Below are positions 54,612 to 62,668 of a stretch of DNA of 64,000 bases, in pieces. Numbering within the stretch: position 1 is the first letter of the stretch; each line of letters begins with the position of its first letter. The DNA comes from Tropicibacter sp. Alg240-R139 (GTDB lineage: Bacteria; Pseudomonadota; Alphaproteobacteria; Rhodobacterales; Rhodobacteraceae). Where the stretch lies: assembly GCF_900537075.1 (NCBI RefSeq), contig NZ_UNRA01000002.1, forward strand, positions 248,001 to 312,000, in the 5' to 3' direction. Position numbers and translations under genes: made by a program. A model generated the notes under the pieces. It made no database searches. It was not told the DNA's origin and saw only the letters and a list, made by a program, of their open reading frames with translations.

Positions 54612-55610
54612 ATGTTCAAAAAAACTTCTCTCGCGCTCGGCGCGGCTTTCACTCTTGGCTTTGCACTTAGTGCGTCAGCCGGAACAGTCATCAAAATCGG
54701 TCACGGCGCCAGTGAAACGTTCCACATGCATCGCGCGATGCTCAAGTTTGAAGAGCTGGTCGAAGCCGGTTCGGGAGGGGAGATTGACGTTCAGATTTTC
54801 CCGTCATCACAAATGGGACCTGACCGGGAAATGATCGAAGGTGTTCAGACCGGTGTTCTTGAAATGGCTATTCCGCCGTCCTCATTCTTTGCAGGATGGG
54901 ATCCGGCGTTTGCTGTTGTTGAATTGCCTTACATGTATGCATCCAAGAATATCGCTTTCAAAGTGCTTGAGGGCGAAGCTGGTGACAGCATGATTGCACG
55001 CCTCGACAAGCAGGGTCTCGTGGGTCTTGGCTGGCTTGAGCTTGGCGTTCGTAACGTCACCAACAACGTGCGTCCGATTGCGTCGCCAGAGGATCTCGAA
55101 GGCGTAAAGTTGCGCACCATGAAAGTACCTGCGCACGTAGCGACCTTTGAAACGCTTGGCGCCAACCCGACCCCAATGAATTTTGGCGAGGTCTACTCGG
55201 CGCTTCAACAGGGTGTGATCGACGGACAGGAAAACCCGCTGGCCATCATCACCTCGCAGCGTTTTTACGAAGTGCAAAAGCACCTGTCGACAACCGGTCA
55301 CGTCTTTGCCGTCTACATCCCGGTCATCAGCCAGATGGCGTTTAACGGCCTGTCGGCTGACCATCAGCAGCTTCTGCGCGACTCGATGGCGGCAGCCGGC
55401 GCGTATCAGCAAGAACTGGTGTCTTCCGAGGATGCAGAACAGCTTGAAACAATCCGTGCTGCGGGTGTGGAAGTGCTCGAACTGACAGCTGAACAGCGCC
55501 AGGCCTTTGCTGACAAAACCGAAAGCGTGCGTTTGCAGTATCGCGACGAGGTCGGCGCCGAAGCCTATGACGCCTGGGTTGCAGCCGTTGCCGCGGCATC
55601 TGCCAGCTGA
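54612..55610 (+). CDS. TRAP transporter substrate-binding protein, DctP type
   Basis: 332-residue periplasmic binding protein with a Sec signal peptide (MFKKTSLALGAAFTLGFALS, cleavage near SAGTVI). DctP features include IFPSSQMGPDREMIEGVQTG, the carboxylate-binding GVKLRTMKVPAH and GQENPLAII. GGAGG is 6 bases upstream. TRAP systems import organic acids, often sugar acids, with a sodium gradient; the conserved Arg in KLRTM suggests a carboxylate ligand. It begins a three-gene TRAP operon. Confidence 0.92.
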   Translation: MFKKTSLALGAAFTLGFALSASAGTVIKIGHGASETFHMHRAMLKFEELVEAGSGGEIDVQIFPSSQMGPDREMIEGVQTGVLEMAIPPSSFFAGWDPAFAVVELPYMYASKNIAFKVLEGEAGDSMIARLDKQGLVGLGWLELGVRNVTNNVRPIASPEDLEGVKLRTMKVPAHVATFETLGANPTPMNFGEVYSALQQGVIDGQENPLAIITSQRFYEVQKHLSTTGHVFAVYIPVISQMAFNGLSADHQQLLRDSMAAAGAYQQELVSSEDAEQLETIRAAGVEVLELTAEQRQAFADKTESVRLQYRDEVGAEAYDAWVAAVAAASAS

Positions 55611-55637
55611 TCGATCCGGCACCTAAAAAGACGGCAT

Positions 55638-55656
55638 CCGTAATCTCGAATTACGG
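55638..55656 (+). other. RNA hairpin after the TRAP binding-protein gene
   Basis: CCGTAAT (55638-55644) pairs with ATTACGG (55650-55656) around a 5 nt loop, between the binding-protein gene and the small permease gene. All three binding-protein genes of the cargo are followed by such a hairpin. Confidence 0.65.
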
Positions 55657-55685
55657 GCGCCGAAATTTCTGTGGGAGGAATTGTT

Positions 55686-56183
55686 ATGGTTGCCATCAGG
55701 TGGTTGGACCAAAATGTTGAACGGGTCCTTGTGAGCATTCTGCTTGCGGCGATCGTACTGTTGATCGCTGGAAATGTGGTCATGCGTTATATTTTCAACG
55801 CGTCATTGTCGTGGGGTGAAGAGCTGACACTCTGGTTCTTTGTCTGGTTTATCTGGTTGGCGGTAAGCTACGGCTTTCACAAACGGGAACATATCCGCAT
55901 CACGGTTCTGCGCGACCTGTTGCCGCCCCGTGTTGTGCCGTTTTTGAACATCGCGGTCGACATTCTAATCCTGGCGTTTTTGTTCACGCTGATCCGGGAA
56001 TGCGTCGCGTTGATCCGAATGCCGTTTGTGGCCTCGCAATCCTCTGTCGTGCTCGGGCTGCCAATCCCGCTCTTATACTCTTCCGCACCGATTGGGGCCT
56101 CTCTGTCGGCTATTCGCGTTCTGCAAAATCTATGGCGCACGATCCAATCCATGCGCCAATCTGAATACGGAGGGCAAGCCTGA
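55686..56183 (+). CDS. TRAP transporter small permease, DctQ type
   Basis: 165-residue inner-membrane protein with four helices and the DctQ hallmark ELTLWFFVWFIWLAVSYGF. The ATG at 55686 is chosen because GGAGG lies 8 bases upstream (a GTG five codons earlier coincides with that ribosome site). It overlaps the large-permease ATG by 1 base, so translation is coupled. Confidence 0.92.
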   Translation: MVAIRWLDQNVERVLVSILLAAIVLLIAGNVVMRYIFNASLSWGEELTLWFFVWFIWLAVSYGFHKREHIRITVLRDLLPPRVVPFLNIAVDILILAFLFTLIRECVALIRMPFVASQSSVVLGLPIPLLYSSAPIGASLSAIRVLQNLWRTIQSMRQSEYGGQA

Positions 56184-57466
56184 TGGTCGCCGCAGTACTT
56201 TTTCTTTCTCTTGTCGCCCTCCTGTTTTTTAGCGTTCCGATCGGGATCTGTCTTGGCCTCGCTACGATGGTGGTCATGCTGTTTGTTGACGGCACGCCGC
56301 CATTGGTTTTGCTGGCGCGCTCGGTAGTGACCGGGGCTGACTCATTTCCGCTGATTGCTGTGCCACTGTTCGTTCTGGCGGGAGATCTGATGCAACACGG
56401 CGGTATGTCGCGCCGGATTGTGGCTTTCGCCAACTCACTGATCGGACACATTCGGGCCGGGCTGGCTTATGTCAACGTTTTGGCCTGCGTATTCTTTGCG
56501 GCTATCTCGGGCTCGTCCCCTGCGACCGTCGCTGCCATCGGATCGAACATGATCCCCGAGATGGAAAAAGTCGGATATTCGCGCCGCTTCAGCAGTGCAC
56601 TGACTGCGTCTTCAGGCATGATAGGCGTGATGATCCCACCCAGCATTCCCTTCATCATCTACGGTGTCACCGCCGAGGTTTCGATCGGTAAGCTGTTCCT
56701 TGCCGGCGTGATCCCAGGCGTCATGTTCGCGCTTATGTTTATGTTCATTGCACGCATTCTTCTGCGCAAAGAGAGTGATGTGGTCGAATCTTCCGTACCC
56801 TTTTCGGTTGGCTCAGTAGCTTCGAATTTTCGTACATCTTTCTGGGCATTGCTGGTGCCCGCGATCATCCTTGGTGGCATCTACGGTGGTATTTTCACAC
56901 CCACTGAGGCCGGAGCCGTTGCTGTGGTCTATGCCGCATTCATCGGGCTGTTTGTGTACCGTGACATCCGTATCAGCGACCTTCCTACCATTCTGGCCCA
57001 AAGCGCGCTGACCAGCGGAACCATCCTTATTCTGGTCGTCATGGCCGCTGCTTTTGGTCGCCTCGTGACGTTGGCACAGATACCGACGCAACTGGCCGAA
57101 AGTCTGACGAGCCTTTCCAGCAATCCGATCCTCATATTGTTGCTGATCAACTTGTTGTTGCTGGTCATCGGGATGTTCATGGAAACGATCTCGTCGATCA
57201 TCATCATGACACCAATCCTGCTTCCGGTTACCACCGCGCTGGGTGTTGATCCCATTGTGTTCGGCGTGATCCTGACTGTGAACCTGGCGATTGGTTTCTG
57301 CACCCCGCCACTTGGCGTGAACCTGTTTGTGGCCAGCGGTATATCCGGTGTGTCGATCGAGAGGATCAGCATCGCTATTCTACCCTTCTTTGTCGGGATG
57401 CTGGTGCTCTTGATGCTTGTCACCTACGTGCCAGCACTGTCGTTGGCGCTGCCATCGCTTTGGTGA
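56183..57466 (+). CDS. TRAP transporter large permease, DctM type
   Basis: 427-residue membrane protein with about 12 helices. DctM family features are visible, such as VPLFVLAGDLMQHGGMSRRI, AAISGSSPATVAAIGSNMIP, IPPSIPFIIYG and a C-terminal CTPPLGVNLFVASGI. It is translationally coupled to the DctQ gene and is followed after 5 bp by the FMN oxidase gene, so import and oxidation of a hydroxyacid may be linked. Confidence 0.94.
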   Translation: MVAAVLFLSLVALLFFSVPIGICLGLATMVVMLFVDGTPPLVLLARSVVTGADSFPLIAVPLFVLAGDLMQHGGMSRRIVAFANSLIGHIRAGLAYVNVLACVFFAAISGSSPATVAAIGSNMIPEMEKVGYSRRFSSALTASSGMIGVMIPPSIPFIIYGVTAEVSIGKLFLAGVIPGVMFALMFMFIARILLRKESDVVESSVPFSVGSVASNFRTSFWALLVPAIILGGIYGGIFTPTEAGAVAVVYAAFIGLFVYRDIRISDLPTILAQSALTSGTILILVVMAAAFGRLVTLAQIPTQLAESLTSLSSNPILILLLINLLLLVIGMFMETISSIIIMTPILLPVTTALGVDPIVFGVILTVNLAIGFCTPPLGVNLFVASGISGVSIERISIAILPFFVGMLVLLMLVTYVPALSLALPSLW

Positions 57467-57471
57467 TCGCA

Positions 57472-58614
57472 ATGGAATTGGATCTGTCTCATCCGTCTAT
57501 CGAAGACCTGCGCCGAAGGGCGCGCAAACGAATGCCAAAATTTGCCTTTGAGTATCTGGATAGCGCGACCGGGCGCGAGCTTGGTTTGCAGATCAATCGC
57601 GACGCTCTGGATGCGGTTGGGTTCATGCCCGGCATTCTTCAGGGGCGGGTTGAGGCGGAGCTCAAAACTTCTTTTCTGGGACAAACGTTTGATTCACCTT
57701 TTGGCATTGCCCCCATCGGGATGTCAGGGTTGATCTGGGCAGGGGCAGAACGCCATCTGGCAAAAGCAGCGGTTCAGCACAATATCCCTTACTCGCTCTC
57801 CAGCGTTGCGGTGGCATCGCCGGAAGATGTGTCACCATACATCGGCAATAACGGCTGGTTTCAGCATTACCCGGTGAATTCGGCAGAATTGCGCAGGTCG
57901 ATGTTGCCACGCATAAAGGCCGCTGGGTTCAACAAACTGATCATCACTGTTGATGTTCCTCAGGAAAGTCGCCGTGAGCGGCAAAGGCGTGCCAACCTAA
58001 CAGTGCCTCCCAAGGTCGATTGGCAAACGGTGGCGTCGATGGCGATGCGTCCGGCCTGGTGCCTTGCACATCTTCGCGAGGGCATCGTTCCGCGAATGCG
58101 GTTCTTTGACGACTACATTTCCTCTCGCGGGCGACAGAGTTTCACCCACGCAGGTGCACTGATCCGGGGCTGCCCCGACTGGCAATATCTGCGCGAGTTG
58201 CGACAGGAATGGGATGGTGATCTGATCGTCAAGGGTGTCCAGAGATCGGAAGACGCCAAAAGGTTGGCTGAAGAAGGCGTGGATTGCATCTGGGTGTCGA
58301 ACCACTCCGGCCGCCAGTTCGAGGCAGGACCGGCTGTGATCGATCAGCTACCCAAGATCCGGGCAGCCGTGGGACCGGACATGCCGCTGATCTACGATTC
58401 TGGCGTGGCCTGGGGACTGGACATCATGCGCGCTCTGGCCAAAGGGGCAGATTTCGTGATGGTTGGCAGGGCCTTTCAGTATGCAGTTGCGGCCTTTGGC
58501 TCAAAAGGGATCGATCATCTTGTGCACATCCTGCGCGCAGATATTCAGGCAAACATGAGCCAGCTTGGTATCGAAAAGATGGGCCAGCTAAATGACTGCC
58601 TGTTGAAGGACTAA
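57472..58614 (+). CDS. FMN-dependent alpha-hydroxyacid oxidase/dehydrogenase (LldD-like)
   Basis: 380-residue FMN enzyme that oxidises an L-2-hydroxyacid such as lactate or glycolate to the keto acid. Family pieces are GIAPIGMSGLIWAGAE, SLSSVAVASPEDV, ITVDVPQESRRERQR and LIVKGVQRSEDAKR; the catalytic His lies in VSNHSGRQFEAGP, where the usual second Gly of SNHGGRQ is Ser. The GTG/ATG choice is ATG 57472, 5 bp after dctM. Lactate oxidation or use of the TRAP substrate is plausible. Confidence 0.88.
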   Translation: MELDLSHPSIEDLRRRARKRMPKFAFEYLDSATGRELGLQINRDALDAVGFMPGILQGRVEAELKTSFLGQTFDSPFGIAPIGMSGLIWAGAERHLAKAAVQHNIPYSLSSVAVASPEDVSPYIGNNGWFQHYPVNSAELRRSMLPRIKAAGFNKLIITVDVPQESRRERQRRANLTVPPKVDWQTVASMAMRPAWCLAHLREGIVPRMRFFDDYISSRGRQSFTHAGALIRGCPDWQYLRELRQEWDGDLIVKGVQRSEDAKRLAEEGVDCIWVSNHSGRQFEAGPAVIDQLPKIRAAVGPDMPLIYDSGVAWGLDIMRALAKGADFVMVGRAFQYAVAAFGSKGIDHLVHILRADIQANMSQLGIEKMGQLNDCLLKD

Positions 58615-58746
58615 CATGCATGGCCCCGGGTATGTAAAACTGCCCCTGTAATTGCGAGGTTGCTTACGAGACGCCTGCTGAGATTTGGAATAAACTACCA
58701 ACAGCGTAAAAGATACCAAAACGCTGCTGAGACAAGGAACAGAGCC

Positions 58747-60981
58747 ATGGTCCAATCCCGCTCGAAACGCTTTGAGAAACTGCGCGAAAGAGACATCAAC
58801 AAAGAGGTGTATGTCTCCGAGCTCCCCGAGCTTGGCCTGATCGTGATGGATAGCCCCACCGACCCCAAGCCGTCTTTGGAAATGCGCGATGGGCGGATTG
58901 TTGAAATGGATGGGCGGCCAGAGGCAGAGTTTGACGCCATTGATCGGTTTATTGCGGCGCATGCAATCAATCTGGAGCGGGCTGAGATGGCGATGGAGAT
59001 GGGATCTCTGACAATTGCCCGCATGCTGACCGATATCAACGTGTCGCAGCGAGAAGTGATGGCGGTGTTCTCGGGGCTCACACCGGCAATGATCGCCGAA
59101 GTGATGAGTCATCTCAACGTCGTGGAAATGATGATGGCCATGCAGAAAATGCGCCAGCGCAAGCGGCCCTATGATCAGGCGCATGTGACCAACTGGAAAG
59201 AAAACCCCTGCCTACTCGCCGCTGATGCCGCCGAAGCGGGACTACGTGGGTTCGCCGAAGAGGAAACCACGGTCCGCGTCGCCCGCATGGCACCGTTTTC
59301 AGCACTGGCGCTGCTGGTTGGATCACAGGTTGGGCGTCCCGGAGTGATGACACAAATCAGCTGCGAAGAGGCGCTGAACCTGCGATTGGCGATGAAGGGT
59401 TTGGCCACCTATGCGGAAACGCTTTCGGTTTATGGCACAATCCCGTCCTTTCTTGATGGCGACGACACACCTTGGTCCAAAGGCATTCTGGCGTCAGCCT
59501 ATGCTTCGCGGGGGGTAAAGTCGCGTTTCACGTCCGGGTCGGGATCTGAGGCCCTGATGGGCTATGGTCTTGGTTGGTCGATGCTTTACTTGGAAATTCG
59601 CTGCATTTTGATGGTCAAAGGCGCCGGCAGCCAGGGGGTGCAGAACGGTTCGATCTCTTGCATTGCACTGCCTGAAAGCCTGCCAAATGGCGTGCGCGGC
59701 GTGATGGCTGAAAACCTTGTCGCGGCCTCCTTGGGGCTGGAAGTTGCTGCGGGCAACGACGCCATGTCATCGCATTCCAGTATGCGCAAAACTGCCAAGC
59801 TGATGCTGCAGATGTTGCCCGGAACTGACTTTGTAACCTCCGGCCATTCGGTGATGCCCCGCAAAGATAACCTGTTTGGCGGCGGGAATTTTGATGCCGA
59901 GGACATGGACGACTGGTTGGTCATCCAACGGGACATGCAGGTTGATGGCGGTCTGAAACCAGTGCGCGAAGACGATGTTCTGTCGGTCCGCGAAAGAGGC
60001 GCTCGGGCTATTCAGGCCGTGTTTGCTGAAATGGGCTTCCCTGCGATCAGCGACGAAGAGGTTGCCGCCGCGACCACGGCATTTTGCTCGGACGATATGC
60101 CCGACCGTGACAGTGTGACCGACCTCGCCGCGGCTGACGCGTTTCTGGACGGCGATCAGACCGCGCTTGATGTGGTGGCGGCCCTGACCAGAGCCGGATT
60201 TGACGATGTCGCTGAAAGCGTTCTCGAAATGCAGCGTCAACGGGTTCTCGGGGATTATCTGCACACCTCAGCCGTTTTTGACGAGGATTTCACTGTTGCC
60301 AGTGCTGTGAACACTCCCAACGATTACGAGGGTCCCGGAACCGGCTATCGTGTGGAGGGCAAAGTTTGGGATGATATTCGCGCTCTGCCGCAGGCGCTGG
60401 ATCCACATGCACTGATCAAGGATGAGGCCCTCGATCCGAATGTGATCCTTGAACCGATCGGTCCGGCAGGAGAAGGCAGTGAGACCGAAGTGGTTGTATC
60501 TCTGGGGCCAGCCTTTGCATCTGTCATGAACCAGACACTTGCTGATCTGTCCCATGCCGATGTGTTGCACGCGATCCTCGAGGGGATCAAAAGCGAGGGT
60601 GTGTCTGCCCGTGTTGTCAAAGTTTGGCATGGTGCGGATGTGGCCGATATTGGCTTGTCTGGCGCACAACTCAGCGGATCTGGCATTGGCATCGGGTTGC
60701 AATCCAAAGGTACGGCGCTGATCCACAAAAAGGGGCTGGCGCCGCTCAACAATCTCGAGCTTTTGTCCATGGCACCAAATCTAACTTTGGAAAGCTACCG
60801 CGCTCTGGGGCGTAATGCTGCCTGTTACGCCACCGGTCGCGCACCCAGCCCAGTGCCGATGAAGATAGATAACATGGCGCGGCTCCGGTTGATCGTTCAT
60901 ACCACACTGTTACATCATCGTGAGGTAAATCAGATTGATGAAGGCCGTGGGATTGAAGAAATGAAGGTGACCTTCCGATGA
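58747..60981 (+). CDS. B12-dependent diol/glycerol dehydratase, large and medium subunits fused
   Basis: 744-residue fusion of PduC-like large (about 1-550) and PduD-like medium (about 560-744) subunits, normally two proteins. The large part keeps the active-site residues of Klebsiella diol dehydratase: Gln and His in DQAHVTN, Glu in FAEEETT, Glu in YAETLSVYG, Gln in GSQGVQNG, Asp in GNDAMSSHS and Ser in TSGHSV. The medium part has GSGIGIGLQSKG and LAPLNNLELLSMAPNLTLES (core NNLELLSMAP). It converts vicinal diols to aldehydes by adenosylcobalamin radical chemistry. The small-subunit gene overlaps its end by 4 bases. No reactivase gene is in the window. Confidence 0.92.
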   Translation: MVQSRSKRFEKLRERDINKEVYVSELPELGLIVMDSPTDPKPSLEMRDGRIVEMDGRPEAEFDAIDRFIAAHAINLERAEMAMEMGSLTIARMLTDINVSQREVMAVFSGLTPAMIAEVMSHLNVVEMMMAMQKMRQRKRPYDQAHVTNWKENPCLLAADAAEAGLRGFAEEETTVRVARMAPFSALALLVGSQVGRPGVMTQISCEEALNLRLAMKGLATYAETLSVYGTIPSFLDGDDTPWSKGILASAYASRGVKSRFTSGSGSEALMGYGLGWSMLYLEIRCILMVKGAGSQGVQNGSISCIALPESLPNGVRGVMAENLVAASLGLEVAAGNDAMSSHSSMRKTAKLMLQMLPGTDFVTSGHSVMPRKDNLFGGGNFDAEDMDDWLVIQRDMQVDGGLKPVREDDVLSVRERGARAIQAVFAEMGFPAISDEEVAAATTAFCSDDMPDRDSVTDLAAADAFLDGDQTALDVVAALTRAGFDDVAESVLEMQRQRVLGDYLHTSAVFDEDFTVASAVNTPNDYEGPGTGYRVEGKVWDDIRALPQALDPHALIKDEALDPNVILEPIGPAGEGSETEVVVSLGPAFASVMNQTLADLSHADVLHAILEGIKSEGVSARVVKVWHGADVADIGLSGAQLSGSGIGIGLQSKGTALIHKKGLAPLNNLELLSMAPNLTLESYRALGRNAACYATGRAPSPVPMKIDNMARLRLIVHTTLLHHREVNQIDEGRGIEEMKVTFR

Positions 60982-61400
60982 CTGACAAACCTGAGATCCG
61001 CTATCCGTTGGGCGTGCATCATCGCGATGAAATAAGTGCCAAATCCGGGCGTCCATTGCGCGACCTGACACTGGATCAGGTTCAGCAAGGGAACGCGCAG
61101 CCGGACGATCTTTCGGCCAGCACAGAGACTTTAAAAATGCAGGCGCAAATTGCGCGGGAATCCGGGTATGATGAGGTCGCAGCCAACCTAACTCGCGCAG
61201 CCGAAATGGCGGGCATGCCCAACGTTCAGATACTCGAAATCTACGAAGCGTTGCGCCCGGGGCGGTCGACTTATTATCAGCTTTTGTCGCTAAGTCAGCA
61301 AATTACAAGCATGTATGGAGCCGAGAACACCGGTGGCTACATCCGTGAAGCCGCCGAGGTTTATCGCGACACGGGTTTGTTGAAAGATGAGGATCGTTAA
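60978..61400 (+). CDS. Diol/glycerol dehydratase small subunit (PduE-like)
   Basis: 140-residue gamma subunit of the B12-dependent dehydratase. RYPLGVHHRDEISAKSGRPL resembles the PduE N-terminus, ending DLTLDQVQQGN, and RPGRSTYYQLLSLSQQI is conserved near the C-terminus. Its ATG overlaps the fused subunit's stop (ATGA), matching the usual large-medium-small order. It ends the cargo operon. The 274 bp after it have no gene; TTTCACC and GGTGAAA there form a weak stem. Confidence 0.92.
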   Translation: MTDKPEIRYPLGVHHRDEISAKSGRPLRDLTLDQVQQGNAQPDDLSASTETLKMQAQIARESGYDEVAANLTRAAEMAGMPNVQILEIYEALRPGRSTYYQLLSLSQQITSMYGAENTGGYIREAAEVYRDTGLLKDEDR

Positions 61401-61674
61401 GTTTTGATGGAGTGAGCACGCTACTTTCACCGTCTTAGCCAAGGAGGGTGAAAATTGCTCAAACTAACTTAGACAAAGACCGTGAAAACAGTCGCGTCAC
61501 GACACAAATCGCGACATTACCCGTGAGCAGGCAATGCTTTCCAAGCATCTCAGTTTCCCATAGTGATCGAGAATTCAACTGGTAAACGCTTTACTTGAGC
61601 AATGCCGAATTAGAAAATTCAAAAAGTCATTTTCTTTTTTTGAAACGAGACACACTTTCTCATCACTATTCACA

Positions 61675-62079
61675 ATGAATGAGAAAAACATGAACAGTAA
61701 TACTCTTTTGAACAAGACTCTTTTTCACGCCATTGCCAATGGCAGACTTTCGCTGAATCGGGAAGACTACAGCATTAGCTTTCAGCTAAAGGGTAACGAT
61801 TGCTATGTTTCTGGTCGACTACTCTTGCGTCCGGACTGGGCGGATGCACTTGGGCGTCCAGGTACAATGCCAATGATTGAGACGATAACACTGCCCAGTG
61901 GCGAGGCCATTGACGTTGACTCAGGCGCTATTCCTTCAACTGAAATTGGTGCTCTGTATCCGGTTCTGCAAGAGCGCTTGGCCCCGGAACGGCTCTTTAC
62001 AAGTCGTAAGGGGGAGGGCTGGCTACTGACCAGCTCTAAATCAAAACCGATGGGTGACAATTTCCTTCTTTGTGCTTGA
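61675..62079 (+). CDS. Hypothetical protein in the right end of the element
   Basis: 134-residue soluble protein of unknown function. It has a short polar N-terminus (an ATG five codons later is an alternative start), then alternating hydrophobic segments such as ISFQLKGNDCYVSGRLLLRP, a Pro/Gly-rich middle and a basic C-terminus. No motif is recognised. It stands alone between the dehydratase operon and the tRNA-Arg gene and is AT-rich at its start. Confidence 0.5.
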   Translation: MNEKNMNSNTLLNKTLFHAIANGRLSLNREDYSISFQLKGNDCYVSGRLLLRPDWADALGRPGTMPMIETITLPSGEAIDVDSGAIPSTEIGALYPVLQERLAPERLFTSRKGEGWLLTSSKSKPMGDNFLLCA

Positions 62080-62310
62080 AGCAGTGCCGGTTTTACCGGT
62101 ACGGCGACTGTCGTAATCGTGTGAGCCAACTTGGCTTGGCCAGCGAAAGGCCAAGCTTGGCTTCCAACAAATAGGGGAGTCCTTCAGCTTTTACATGGCC
62201 CGAAAGGAAAGCGCCGCCATCAAGCTGATCAACGATTCCAAGTCGTAAGACTCCTACCAAAACTTCACCGCACTGATAAAGCCCCGCCACTATTACATCA
62301 GGAGGAGGTG

Positions 62311-62387
62311 TGGCGACCCCGGAAGAACTCGAATCCTCAACCTGCTGATTAGAAGTCAGCTGCTCTATCCAGTTGAGCTACGGGGCC
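62311..62387 (-). tRNA. tRNA-Arg(TCT), complete, carried by the element
   Basis: Minus-strand tRNA of 77 nt with encoded CCA. Acceptor GGCCCCG/CGGGGTC (one G-T pair), D-stem GCTC/GAGC, anticodon arm GCTGA-CTTCTAA-TCAGC (anticodon TCT, reads AGA and AGG), T-arm GAGGA-TTCGAGT-TCTTC. Same anticodon as the tRNA broken by the element, but the sequence differs in all arms except the D-stem and it is in the opposite orientation, so it is not a duplicated end of the target. It lies 275 bp inside the right boundary. Confidence 0.96.
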
Positions 62388-62401
62388 GTATCCACAGAGG
62401 G

Positions 62402-62430
62402 TATGTAGCAGATGAAAAAAACTGTGAAAA
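62402..62430 (-). promoter_or_regulatory. Promoter-like sequence for the carried tRNA-Arg
   Basis: On the minus strand, TACATA (62402-62407) lies 14 bp before the tRNA start and TTTTCA (62425-62430) lies 17 bp further up, matching -10 and -35 positions. This suggests the carried tRNA is transcribed from within the element. Confidence 0.45.
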
Positions 62431-62651
62431 GCACGTTTCCTCCCCTCGAAGACAAGATAGTAATAATTTATCGAGATAAGTAATAATTTGAACACTAAAA
62501 CACCCAGTGTCGTTGCCAACGTTTGGGGGCGAAGACATTTAGTTGGAAAAAATTACCTTATAATACAAAGTTTTATGGCTTTATTACTGCAAAGCAAAGC
62601 AAGGGTTGCAGATCCTGAGCTCGTGCAAAAGGGGTTGCGGGGGAGATGGTT

Positions 62652-62668
62652 GGTTAAGATAAGGGTTC
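62652..62668. repeat. Right attachment junction (attR): 11 bp arm plus 6 bp core
   Basis: The arm GGTTAAGATAA (62652-62662) is the exact reverse complement of the left arm at 27091-27101. The core GGGTTC (62663-62668) repeats the left core and continues into the tRNA 3' part. Confidence 0.92.

Larger units (their letters stand above)
27091..62662. mobile_element. 35.6 kb integrated element inserted in tRNA-Arg(TCT)
   Basis: The ends are defined by three independent signs: a split tRNA whose halves complete each other across the insert, a 6 bp direct repeat GGGTTC at the junctions, and perfect 11 bp inverted repeats (TTATCTTAACC left, GGTTAAGATAA right). Circularising the element would create arm-GGGTTC-arm, the layout of a tyrosine-recombinase core site, and the element encodes a Tn554-like recombinase set. 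Other contents are a Ppl/TrlF-type defence protein, an XRE regulator, an exonuclease-like gene, an IS110-like remnant, a large sugar-acid catabolic cluster with three transporters, a B12 diol dehydratase and its own tRNA-Arg(TCT). The left 10 kb are visibly AT-richer than the host backbone. Confidence 0.92.

Noticed and set aside
58615-58746. Cobalamin riboswitch before the B12-dependent diol dehydratase
   Set aside because: The 132 bp leader is too short and lacks a B12-box-like conserved segment.
62093-62290. 65-codon minus-strand frame near the carried tRNA
   Set aside because: No ribosome site or domain; overlaps other short frames in the same interval and looks non-coding.
62311-62387. 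The intact tRNA-Arg as a reconstituted copy of the target (ordinary att duplication)
   Set aside because: It differs from the split tRNA in the acceptor, anticodon and T stems, faces the opposite way and lies 275 bp inside the boundary; only 6 bp are duplicated at the real junctions.
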